Assembly: GCA_964371865.1 (NCBI GenBank) | Contig: CAYJOR010000017.1 | Coordinates: 1-50,670, forward strand | Reading direction: 5' to 3' | Origin: CAYJAZ01 sp964371865 | GTDB taxonomy: Bacteria; Desulfobacterota; Desulfovibrionia; Desulfovibrionales; Desulfovibrionaceae | DNA: 50,670 nt | Shown: piece after piece, positions 1 through 7,743 of the stretch | Layout of the letters: each line of letters starts with the position of its first letter | Position numbering within the stretch: the first letter of the stretch is position 1 | Translations under genes and position numbers: made by a program | The notes under the pieces: generated by a model | What the model saw: only the letters and a program-made list of their open reading frames with translations | The model's database searches: none | Told to the model about the DNA's origin: nothing

Positions 1-1
1 G

Positions 2-46
2 AAATAAGGTTTCCAAAGGGGATTATCCCCTTTGGTCGCCGAAGGC
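2..46 (+). repeat. REP-like palindromic repeat, copy 1
   Basis: A 9-bp perfect stem (CCAAAGGGG / CCCCTTTGG, 13-35) around the loop ATTAT, flanked by AAATAAGGTTT and TCGCCGAAGGC. A second copy in inverted orientation lies at 3203-3247 and shares the flanks and loop while the inner stem bases differ compatibly. It lies just beyond the 3' end of the FmdE-MoCF gene, so it may form the 3' end of that mRNA. Confidence 0.75.
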
Positions 47-55
47 ATAAAAAAA

Positions 56-1753
56 CTACTTACCGAAGAAACATTTTGGCCATGAACAGGTGTGACAATT
101 CATGCAGTAACCGCCCTCACCCATTCTAGCTAAGTCAGCACGGGTGATTTCGCAATTTGCAAGAACACGAGGAAGGATGAGATCAAAGAAAGTCGTTTTT
201 GTATAGAGTGCACAAGCAGGAACTCCAAGAACTTGCATTCCAACGTAGTTTCCTGTTGCAGGAATCTCCCCTATCAGACTCATTGCCCCCGGAAGAACAG
301 GAACTCCATAAAGTACATTTGTTAAACCTGTTTCCTTGAGGACTGATTGAGTAATATCATCAGGGTCAACTGAGAGTCCGCCTGTGGTTATGAGTAAATC
401 CGCACCGGCTTCTCTTAAATCATTGATTGCTTTTATCATTATGTCTTTATCATCAGGCACTATACGGCTTGCAACAACTTCTGAATGCAGATTTGTAACT
501 TTGCTTGTGATGATAGGAATAAATTTATCTTCAATAATGCCTTGAAATACTTCTGTACCTGTCACTAAAATACCAACTTTCGCTTTACGGAGTGGTTTAA
601 CGTTGAAAAGTGGTTTATCAGAAAGAATTTCTAAAGCTTGATTTAGATATTTTTTTTGTAGGAAAAGCGGAATTGCACGAGTGCCGGCAAAACGTGTTCC
701 CCCTTTTATGTGCATACCATGCTGACGACTTGCCACCATAATTTCAGGAACCATATTGAATTGTTCTAAACGCTTATAATCAATTGAGAGCACTCCGCCA
801 CATTTCGCGGTGAAGTCAATCTTTCCTTCTTTTGGCGGAAGTTCGTAATCTACGTTCTCACCTGCCATACGCTTTGCAAAAATTTCTGCAACTGCATTTT
901 CATGGATAAGGTTATCATCATTAGGTTGGCTATCATCTTGAATTGCAACATGAAAACGCCCCATTTGCTGCAGTCTGCAAACATCACCTACAGAAATACG
1001 TTGCCCCGCTTTAAACTCCGGACCTTTGAAAACACCAGGTTCTATACGAGTCATATCATGAGCGGCAATTTTATCAACAGCTTCCTCAACAGGTACAATT
1101 TTAATTCCTGTTGAATTGCTTGTGGTTAAAGAAATATCTCCACCTGCTGAACGACTTACTTCACAAACATCTTTATCTTTATCAGTTATAAGGATATAAG
1201 GTGCTTCGCCTTGACAACCACGACAAATAGGACCATCGTCAATTGGATATGCTTCATTACAAAGCGGGCAAACTCCAATAGTTCCCATGTGATTATGACC
1301 GAGTAAAATATGTTTTACTACAACATACTCTGCTTTTAAAATAGAATCAGCTGCTTCTTCAATTTGTCTTTCAAGTAGGTCAACATCTTGATCTTTCTTA
1401 GCTTTTGTCTTGAAGAACCATGCGTAAATCTCAGAAAATTTCGCAAGTTTTTCAGGATCTACGCTTACTCGAACCCCTTCGCCTGTGTGCTTATCACCAA
1501 GAGACACTGCATATCTGCCTGTATTTTCTACCTTAATACGCATATTCCCCATAGAACATAATGTGAGGAGTTGCACTGCATCAGGCAGACATTTTGCGGA
1601 TTCAACAACGGCTTCAAAAAGAGTACCCTCAGGAAGTAGAGATTTTGCTTTTTCAACCATATAACCACCAATTAAAAGACCTGGTGCCGCATAACCATGA
1701 AAATTTTCTGCAAGTTGTTTGAACTCTTGAAATGTATATGCTCCAATATTCAT
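56..1753 (-). CDS. FmdE-domain / molybdopterin-binding (MoCF) fusion protein
   Basis: 565 aa, cytoplasmic. Residues ~1-190 resemble FmdE (formylmethanofuran dehydrogenase subunit E family): an FHGYAAPGLLIG start, a CxxC...CxxC zinc-ribbon-like knot (CPLC and CRGC, ~160-180) and a conserved Cys in the SAKCLPDA and LCSMGN segments. Residues ~390-540 form a MoeA/MogA-like molybdopterin-binding domain (GILVTGTEVFQG, then ITTGGLSVDPDD). The C-terminus has four cysteines (C550, C553, C556, C561) that could hold a metal or cluster. No FwdABC formylmethanofuran dehydrogenase genes are present, so the protein is probably tied to molybdenum/tungsten-pterin handling for the adjacent formate dehydrogenase; this is inference from context. 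Start supported by AGGA 8 nt upstream. An intrinsic terminator sits only 33 nt upstream of the ATG (see 1781-1821), suggesting attenuated expression. Confidence 0.8.
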   Translation of the reverse strand: MNIGAYTFQEFKQLAENFHGYAAPGLLIGGYMVEKAKSLLPEGTLFEAVVESAKCLPDAVQLLTLCSMGNMRIKVENTGRYAVSLGDKHTGEGVRVSVDPEKLAKFSEIYAWFFKTKAKKDQDVDLLERQIEEAADSILKAEYVVVKHILLGHNHMGTIGVCPLCNEAYPIDDGPICRGCQGEAPYILITDKDKDVCEVSRSAGGDISLTTSNSTGIKIVPVEEAVDKIAAHDMTRIEPGVFKGPEFKAGQRISVGDVCRLQQMGRFHVAIQDDSQPNDDNLIHENAVAEIFAKRMAGENVDYELPPKEGKIDFTAKCGGVLSIDYKRLEQFNMVPEIMVASRQHGMHIKGGTRFAGTRAIPLFLQKKYLNQALEILSDKPLFNVKPLRKAKVGILVTGTEVFQGIIEDKFIPIITSKVTNLHSEVVASRIVPDDKDIMIKAINDLREAGADLLITTGGLSVDPDDITQSVLKETGLTNVLYGVPVLPGAMSLIGEIPATGNYVGMQVLGVPACALYTKTTFFDLILPRVLANCEITRADLARMGEGGYCMNCHTCSWPKCFFGK

Positions 1754-1780
1754 GTAATATCCTTATTTATAATTATTTTC

Positions 1781-1821
1781 AAAAAAGGGAAATCACGTTT
1801 TTCTGCAAAACGAGTTTCCCT
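1781..1821 (-). terminator. Intrinsic terminator / attenuator ahead of FmdE-MoCF gene
   Basis: On the minus strand AGGGAAA pairs with TTTCCCT, with an inner CGTTTT/AAAACG helix, followed at once by a run of T. It lies between fdhE (upstream) and the FmdE-MoCF ATG (1753). Confidence 0.7.
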
Positions 1822-1840
1822 CCATCTTTAAACTCGGGTG

Positions 1841-1978
1841 TGTTTCTAAATTAAGAAATTTTGCGGAATTTTCAAGAAAAAAGGATTTTTTATGAAGTAC
1901 AAAATATAAAAACATATATAAATTGAATAAAAAATCATCTTTAGGGCAGAAAAATACAACAGAATTAGTTTAGAAACA
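1841..1978. mobile_element. MITE-like palindromic element, copy A (138 bp)
   Basis: Terminal inverted repeats TGTTTCTAAATTAA / (reverse) TGTTTCTAAACTAA. The interior is also self-complementary (GATTTTTTAT with ATAAAAAATC), so the whole element can fold into one long imperfect hairpin. Internal blocks ATTTTGCGGAATTTTCAA and ATCATCTTTAGGGCAGAAAA recur in copy B (3460-3599); the terminal repeat recurs in copy C (12729-12867). No coding capacity. No convincing target-site duplication is visible. Confidence 0.65.
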
Positions 1979-2089
1979 TAGCCTAAATAGCTCTCTTTCT
2001 ATATAAAGAAATATCTAATTTTTATAGAAATGTATACTTAATTTTTAAGTTTATATTTAAAGTATAAATTATAACATTTTATATTATTT

Positions 2090-3166
2090 CTATTCAAAGG
2101 TATTCCAAAAAGAGGGGTTTAATGGCATAAGTTTTTTCTCAGCAGCTATCATATCAAGGTGCATCATACCGAGTGCCACCATATCAAAATTAGGGCGCAT
2201 TCCCCCCACGCGTAAATCTACGTTTGGGCAGTAACTATTGCACTTTTTACACCAGTCGATGCGTTCGCCGGTTTCTTTTTTTGTTTCTTTTATAATCTCA
2301 ATAGTTTCTGGGCCTTCTTCTTTACAAGCCGGGCAAGCACCACGTTTGAAGTGCCAGTCTGTACCACATAAGGAACAATGTAGGTATTTTTTGCCGCCAC
2401 CGCTTGCAAGGAATTGATTATTCTCATCAATAAGTGAGCGTTCAAGATATGAAATTGATGGAAACGATGCACAAATAGGACAATAACCCTCTTTCCATTG
2501 AGAGTTTTTATCCCAAGGAGCTGTTTTATCATTTACATTTGATGTGTTTTCTTCTGTATCTTCATCGCTACTTGATTCTACTTCTATATCTTGAAGTAAT
2601 GGAATGCTATGCAACATAAGTGCTTGCAGCGCAGGAGCTAAAATCCAAGAGAATGCAAATAAAAGAGCTTGAGTAGGAACATTAATTGCTTCTGCTGTTT
2701 TTTCTATCACATCAGCATTATTAGCAAGATAAGCTTCTGCAAGTTCATAACTTTTATAAGGAGCTTTTACTTTTATTTCTGTTTCTTCTTCAACAACTTC
2801 ATCTTTTTTAGTTGATTTTTTACTTGCTTTTTTTGTTCCAAAGTAAATTTCTAATGTTGGGATATATGGTAGTAAATATTCTTGATCTGCAAGTAATGGA
2901 AGAAGTTTCTTCGCAGATGCTGTAAGAGTTGCATCAAAACCTTTAAGTGACATATCTGACAACAATGAACGACCATGAGCGGAATAATCTTCATTAAATT
3001 CAGGCAAAGTAAGTTTTGATTTTTTTACTAGCGGAAGCAAATCCATTGGCAAACTCGCTCGTGCTTCAAAAACTTCCTCAAACGCCTTGATTATAGGTTC
3101 AAGTACAGGGCGTTTATCTACAATTCTTTTCGCTGTTTCAGCAACACTTTCACGAGTTCTAATCAT
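2090..3166 (-). CDS. fdhE: Formate dehydrogenase accessory protein FdhE
   Basis: 358 aa, cytoplasmic chaperone-like factor required for assembly/activation of respiratory formate dehydrogenases. The C-terminal half carries the family's rubredoxin-like CxxC pairs: YCPICASFP, LHCSLCGTDW, GACPACKEEG and WCKKCNSYCPN, four knots expected to bind iron. The N-terminal half is helical with a Lys/Glu-rich low-complexity insert (KKASKKSTKKDEVVEEE, ~residue 112), and a second acidic Ser/Glu-rich insert lies around residues 198-208, making it somewhat longer than the E. coli protein (309 aa). Start supported by GGAG 5 nt upstream. It follows fdhAB on the same strand but is separated by 457 bp of repeat-rich spacer, so it may be expressed separately. 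Confidence 0.9.
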   Translation of the reverse strand: MIRTRESVAETAKRIVDKRPVLEPIIKAFEEVFEARASLPMDLLPLVKKSKLTLPEFNEDYSAHGRSLLSDMSLKGFDATLTASAKKLLPLLADQEYLLPYIPTLEIYFGTKKASKKSTKKDEVVEEETEIKVKAPYKSYELAEAYLANNADVIEKTAEAINVPTQALLFAFSWILAPALQALMLHSIPLLQDIEVESSSDEDTEENTSNVNDKTAPWDKNSQWKEGYCPICASFPSISYLERSLIDENNQFLASGGGKKYLHCSLCGTDWHFKRGACPACKEEGPETIEIIKETKKETGERIDWCKKCNSYCPNVDLRVGGMRPNFDMVALGMMHLDMIAAEKKLMPLNPSFWNTFE

Positions 3167-3202
3167 ATCATCTCCAGAATAAATTTAATTCTTTTCTTTT
3201 TT

Positions 3203-3247
3203 GTCTCCGACGGCCAAAGGAAATAATTTCCTTTGGAAACCTTATTT
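3203..3247 (-). repeat. REP-like palindromic repeat, copy 2
   Basis: Read on the minus strand it matches copy 1 (2-46): AAATAAGGTTTCCAAAGG, loop ATTAT, CCTTTGG, then a CGxCGxxGxC tail. The two variable stem positions are GG/CC in copy 1 and AA/TT in copy 2, so the hairpin is preserved (3214-3236). Confidence 0.75.
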
Positions 3248-3387
3248 CTTTCCCGACTCGTTCCTCATCGGAAAAGGAATAATAGTTTACAAAAAAATTT
3301 TTATCTTAGACGTCAAAATAAGTATTTCAAAATAAAATTTTTTATAACGTTTTGTAAAAATACTATAATTTTTAGCTTTTATCAAGA

Positions 3388-3443
3388 GGAGGGAAAACCT
3401 AACATAAGAAAAGTTTCCTTTTCAAAGTTGTGGTTTTCCCTCC
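3388..3443 (-). other. Stable hairpin downstream of fdhB
   Basis: 12-bp perfect stem GGAGGGAAAACC / GGTTTTCCCTCC, with a nested GAAAAG-GAAA-CTTTTC hairpin in its loop. There is no long U-run after it, so it is more likely an mRNA 3'-end or leader structure than a classical terminator. Like the terminator at 1781-1821 it has a GGGAAA/TTTCCC base and sits just beyond a MITE-like copy. Confidence 0.5.
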
Positions 3444-3459
3444 CCCAATTACTAGATGG

Positions 3460-3599
3460 TGTCGTCAAATTCAAAGATTTTGTGGAATTTTCAACTAAAA
3501 GGGATTTTTTATGAGCTGCAGTGCATTAAACACATACATAAAGCGAGTAAAAAATCATCTTTTGGGCAGAAAAAACGCAAAAAAATGAACTTGACGACA
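3460..3599. mobile_element. MITE-like palindromic element, copy B (140 bp)
   Basis: Ends are TGTCGTCAAATTCA and, inverted, TGTCGTCAAGTTCA. The interior matches copy A (ATTTTGTGGAATTTTCAA, GGATTTTTTATGA, AAAAAATCATCTTTTGGGCAG) but both ends differ from A in a matched way, keeping them complementary. Non-coding. Confidence 0.65.
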
Positions 3600-3623
3600 C
3601 TATCTCAATCAATTTACAAACTA

Positions 3624-4298
3624 CTATCCATTCATTGAAGCAAATTCGTGATAGAATTCGCCTTCTTCAGCTAATAGATAGATAACATTAACAGAGTCTG
3701 AATCAGCAAGGAAAGCTTTTGGGAATTCCTTTTTCACTACTGCTAAACGTTTTTCTGCATAGGCAAGAATTTCTTCTCTCTCACCAAATTGCATTGTTCC
3801 TGTAGGGCATGATTTTACACATGCTGGCTCCATTCCTGCTTGAACACGATCGAAGCACATATCACATTTCGAGATAATTTTTTTTACAGGATCAAAGCGT
3901 GGTACTTGATAAGGGCATGAATATTCAAAACCGTCGAAGCTTTCAGCATCTTCATCACTCATTTTGCTCATGAGTTCTTTATCTACTAAAATAGCACCGG
4001 TTTTTTCATCTTGTATCATTGCGCCTTCATACATGCTGTTTGCTACATCAACACAAGGAGGATATAAACAGTGACGGCATTGATCAGGGAAGAAGTTCCA
4101 AACTACTTGATTTTTATCACCTAAATGCTCGTGAAAACGAACAACTTTATAGTTATTGATATTCAAATCAGGTGGATTTTGGTGAGTACCTGTTTGTTTA
4201 GTTTTATTTGCTGGCAATTCATGCCAATCTTTACACGCAAGCTGACATCCACGGCATGCTGTACAGCGGGTTGTATCTACAAGGAATGCTTTTGACAT
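3624..4298 (-). CDS. fdhB: Formate dehydrogenase iron-sulfur (beta) subunit
   Basis: 224 aa electron-transfer subunit of the FdhAB heterodimer. Cysteine motifs of the four-cluster ferredoxin family are visible: CTACRGCQLAC (near residue 12), CRHCLYPPC (~90), YSCPY plus CDMC (~140-165) and CVKSCPTG (~175). It lacks the C-terminal transmembrane anchor of E. coli FdnH, and no cytochrome b gene follows, so the enzyme is probably the soluble periplasmic type that passes electrons to a c-type cytochrome (family knowledge plus inference). No signal peptide of its own: export would be by hitch-hiking on the Tat signal of FdhA. Starts 17 nt after fdhA with AGGA upstream. Confidence 0.9.
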   Translation of the reverse strand: MSKAFLVDTTRCTACRGCQLACKDWHELPANKTKQTGTHQNPPDLNINNYKVVRFHEHLGDKNQVVWNFFPDQCRHCLYPPCVDVANSMYEGAMIQDEKTGAILVDKELMSKMSDEDAESFDGFEYSCPYQVPRFDPVKKIISKCDMCFDRVQAGMEPACVKSCPTGTMQFGEREEILAYAEKRLAVVKKEFPKAFLADSDSVNVIYLLAEEGEFYHEFASMNG

Positions 4299-4315
4299 AA
4301 TAGTATCCTCTCTCT

Positions 4316-7300
4316 TTATGCAATTTCAGTCAGTTTATCTGCTTTACGGATGTTTACACAACAAGCTTTTGCTTCTGGAATAGTCGTATTAGGGTCATAC
4401 GCTGTAATCGTCAAGCGGTTTGTTGAGTCACCACAATCTGGAGTTGTCCAACCATAAGCAAATGGCATTCCAACGAGATGGACTGTTTCACCCATAACTT
4501 TGAATGGACGAACACGAATTGTTACCATTGCAATTGCTTCTACTTTACCACGTGCACTTTCAACTATTACGCCATCACCATTTGCAATGCCTTTTTCTTT
4601 AGCAAGTTCATGGCTCATTTCAACATAAAGTTGAGGTTCTGTTTCAAGTAAGTTAGGTACGTTACGTGTTTCACCGCCACCACACCAGTGTTCTGTTAAA
4701 CTATAAGTTGTAAGAACGATTGGGAAGTCAGGGTCTGCCGGTTTTGCAACCTTATCAAACTCGCCGGCGTGGAATTTATAACAAGGTGATGTAAGCTGTT
4801 TTGAGAAAGGATGTTTTGCAATTGGAGTTTCAGCAGGTTCATAGTGTTCCGGTAAAGGACCATCTACACGACCAGGTCCGAAGAGCTGAGCATGACCATC
4901 TGCTTGCATGATAAATGGAAGTGTTCCTTTTGCTTCACCAAGAGGAGCTGCGCCACCATCAGGCACGTCACCAATCCATTTTGCGCCGTCCCATTTAATA
5001 ACTGCTTTCTTAGGATTCAATGGTTGACCATTCATATCTACAGAAGCACGGTTATAAAGAATACGACGGTTGACAGGCCAGCACCATGAATAATTTGGGA
5101 ATAGCCCAATATTAGCTTGCATTTCAGTTTGTGAAGAATCACGACGTTTGAATAATCTACCGCCTTCTTCTGTATAACCACCTGAATAGAGCCAGTTTAA
5201 TGAAGTGGTGCTACCATCATCTTGTAATGACACAAAACTAGGTACAAGTTGCCCTTTTTTATACATTTTGCCATTAATTTCAGTATCTCTTGTGAATTCA
5301 CCATTAATACGACGAGCCATAGTGTCAGCATCGTATTTTTCTGGCCAATCAAGAGCTAAAAGACCATCAGGATATGCGCCACCTTCAGCCTTATAAAGTT
5401 CTCTTAATTTATTGACAATAGGAACATACATATCACCAAAGTTACGTGCTTCACCCGCTGGATCTACACCTTTATCGAACCAAAGCAACCAACGTCCACT
5501 GTTAGAAGTTGTTCCTTCTTTTTCAATACGGTGAGCTGATGGAAGTAAGAATACTTCTGTTTTAATATCTTTAGGGTCAACACCTGGTCTATGCCAGTTT
5601 TCAGAAGTTTCTGATATGTGCAATTCGCCAACAACAAGCCAATCAAGCTTATCCATAGCAGCGCGCATTTTATTTGTGTTCGGGAATGAGTTCAATGGGT
5701 TAACACCAACAACGATTGCTCCGCGCATATCGCCATTTACCATTTTATCCATAGCATACATATATGAATAGTCTACACCCGGTTCACATTTAGGTAAGTA
5801 GTTGTAACCATATCCATTTTCAGCTGTAGCATTTTCGCCGAACCAGCCTTTAAGAAGCGATGTTACATACTTAGGACGATTACCCCACCAGTTCAAGCTC
5901 TTATCCATTTTAGTTGATGGAGTGTTAGCTTTTTGGTATTCATCAAGGTTTTGCCATGTTGAAAGTGGAACGTTATGGTAACCAGGTAGAATGTGGTATA
6001 ATAAAGCGTGGTCAGTAGAACCTTGAACGTTTGGTTCACCACGAAGAGCGTTGATACCACCACCAGCTATACCAATGTTACCAAGAAGAAGCTGAACCAT
6101 TGCTGCAGCACGGATATTTTGCACACCTTTTGTATGTTGTGTCCAACCAAGAGCGTAAAGGATTGTTCCTGCTTGATCTTGTTTACCGGTTCCTGCGTAT
6201 GGTGAATAGACTCTTAATAAATCTTCTTCAGAAATACCTGTTGTTTTTGAAACATTATCTAAAGTATAACGTGAATAGTGATCTTTCATTATATTGAATA
6301 CACAACGTTTATCTTTTAGATGTGGGTCACGTAATGGAGTACCGTCTTCATCTTTTTTGAAAGTCCATGTTGAACGATCGTATTGACGAGTTGCCGGATC
6401 ATAACCACTAAAGAGACCATCTTTAAATTCAAAATCATCTGCCACAATAAATGATGCGTTCGTATTATTTACTACATAATCATGCTGATAAGCTTTGTTA
6501 TCTAAAATATAGTGAATAAGACCGCCAAGAAATGCAATATCAGTACCTGAACGAATAGGCACATGGAAATCACAACGAGCGGATGTACGTGAGAATTTAG
6601 GATCTACGTGGATAAGTTTTGCGCCATTATCTTTTGCACGCATAATCCATTTGAAAGAAACAGGGTGATGTTCTGCGGCATTACTACCGATAATAAGAAC
6701 AACGTCAGCATTTTTAATATCAATCCAGTGGTTTGTCATAGCACCACGTCCGAACGACTCTGACAGAGCCGGTACAGTTGGACTATGTCAGACCCTTGCC
6801 TGGTGGTCCATATGGACAACACCGAGGCCGCGTAATGCTTGGTGGATAGTTGCGCATTCTTCGTTAGAAGCGTGTGATGTACCCATGTGACAGATTGATT
6901 CCCAACGGTTTACTGTTTGACCTTTATCGTTCTTTGCAATAAAATCTTTATCACGTGTATCTTTGATACGGCGAGCGATTGTGTTGATCATCCAATCCCA
7001 ATCTTTTTCTTCCCACTTAGTGCTGTTAGGAGCACGATACATTGGTTTTGTAAGACGATGTTTATCTGTATACATTCCAAAAAGTGCCGCACCTTTTGCG
7101 CAGAGTGCACCTTCGTTAACTGGGAAATCAGGATCACCTTCTGTGCTTATTAATTTATTGTCACGAACATACGCAACAACTGAACAACATACTGAACAGA
7201 AAGGACAAATTGTAATAACTTCTTTCGCCCCTTCAATTTTTAATGAACTAGCATAAGCTTTTGCTTCTTTAACAGCAGTGCCAAGTGCGCCAAGGCTTAA

Positions 7301-7360
7301 ACAAGCCATACCGCCAAACGCTGCCGCCATTTTAAGAAAACTACGACGTGAATACTCCAT
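4316..7360 (-). CDS. fdhA: Selenocysteine-containing formate dehydrogenase alpha subunit
   Basis: Catalytic Mo/W-bis-pterin subunit, HCOO- to CO2. Read through an in-frame TGA at 6788-6790 it is 1014 aa with Sec191, the usual length for the family. Residues 1-35 are a Tat signal (SRRSFLKM, then a hydrophobic stretch and AKA), so it acts in the periplasm. The N-terminal 4Fe-4S motif CPFCSVCC...CAKG lies around 50-85. The Sec context (ARV-U-HSPTV, then FGRGAMTNHW) is the invariant Sec/His segment of FdhA. C-terminal dinucleotide-binding domain includes EHWCGGGETRN and GWTTPDCGDSTNR. ATG at 7360 is preferred over 7372 because GGAG sits 6 nt upstream. First gene of fdhAB; two ACAT-type palindromes lie upstream (7483-7526). 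Conventional gene calling splits it into 194-aa and 807-aa pieces. Confidence 0.93.
6756..6770 (-). promoter_or_regulatory. Putative bacterial SECIS upper stem-loop in fdhA
   Basis: Beginning 17 nt downstream of the UGA, GGCUCU pairs with AGAGUC (6 bp, one G-U) around the loop GUC. Position, short stem and a G-U in the apical loop fit SelB-binding SECIS elements of fdh mRNAs. Confidence 0.7.
6788..6790 (-). other. In-frame UGA decoded as selenocysteine (Sec191)
   Basis: Codon context GTC-TGA-CAT corresponds to V-U-H, and the frame continues open on both sides with perfect FdhA conservation. selA, selB, selC and selD are not in this window. Confidence 0.93.
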
Positions 7361-7482
7361 ACCTATCTCCATAGATGTTTGGATAATTATAAAAAGTAAG
7401 TGCCAGAATACAAGGGAAGCTCATATAAATTTGAAATTGGATTAATATATAATCGCTCTAACAAATTTAGAATACCCTTATG

Positions 7483-7526
7483 ACATGATTATCATGTTCA
7501 CGACATTTTTGACATAATATTTATGT
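7483..7526. promoter_or_regulatory. Two 15-bp palindromic operators upstream of fdhA
   Basis: ACATGATTATCATGT (7483-7497) and ACATAATATTTATGT (7512-7526) share the form ACAT-N7-ATGT. Their centres are 29 bp apart and about 125-160 bp upstream of the fdhA start. They fit a dimeric regulator; which one is unknown. Confidence 0.55.
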
Positions 7527-7683
7527 TTTGTAAAGCATTTATATATAAAAAAACTTGTATTTATTTTCACTTTCTATTTATAAGTTTTTATTTTTTTGCA
7601 ACACTATGATATACTATAAAATTTTTAGATAATTACCTGTAAAAAAGATATTCAATTATAATTTTTAAATAGTTAATAAAAAT

Positions 7684-7707
7684 GGCACCCGATGTAAACC
7701 GAGTGCC
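7684..7707 (-). terminator. Intrinsic terminator of the RTX adhesin gene
   Basis: Minus strand GGCACTCG / CGGGTGCC (8 bp, one G-U) with an 8-nt loop, followed by ATTTTTATTAA. It lies 37 nt after the stop codon. The plus strand also has a short T-run (GTTTTATT). Confidence 0.8.
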
Positions 7708-7743
7708 GTTTTATTATTTGACTATTTATTTTACTTTAAAAAA

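Larger units (their letters stand above)
1754..2089 (-). other. 336-bp leader between fdhE and the FmdE-MoCF gene
   Basis: No coding sequence. In transcription order it holds an AT-rich spacer, MITE-like element A (1841-1978), an intrinsic terminator (1781-1821) and the ribosome-binding site. The short distance between terminator and ATG leaves no room for a separate promoter downstream of the terminator. Confidence 0.7.
3167..3623. other. 457-bp repeat-filled spacer between fdhB and fdhE
   Basis: No credible gene. In transcription order (minus) it contains MITE-like copy B (3460-3599), a 12-bp-stem hairpin (3388-3443), an AT-rich stretch and REP-like copy 2 (3203-3247). Short open frames here are AT-rich chance frames crossing these repeats. 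Confidence 0.7.
7361..7743. other. Non-coding region upstream of fdhA
   Basis: 383 bp, very AT-rich. Contains the palindromes at 7483-7526 and the terminator of the RTX gene at 7684-7707. A TATATT-like -10 for fdhA is visible near 7443-7448 with no good -35, which would fit an activator-dependent promoter. Confidence 0.6.

Noticed and set aside
3233..3638. Two short plus-strand open frames between fdhB and fdhE
   Set aside because: They run across the REP-like palindrome and MITE-like element B, are AT-rich and Lys/Phe-rich, and have no start signals.
6788..7372. Frameshifted or truncated formate dehydrogenase pseudogene
   Set aside because: The break is a single in-frame TGA at the invariant Sec position, with downstream SECIS-like hairpin; both halves match FdhA without a frame change.
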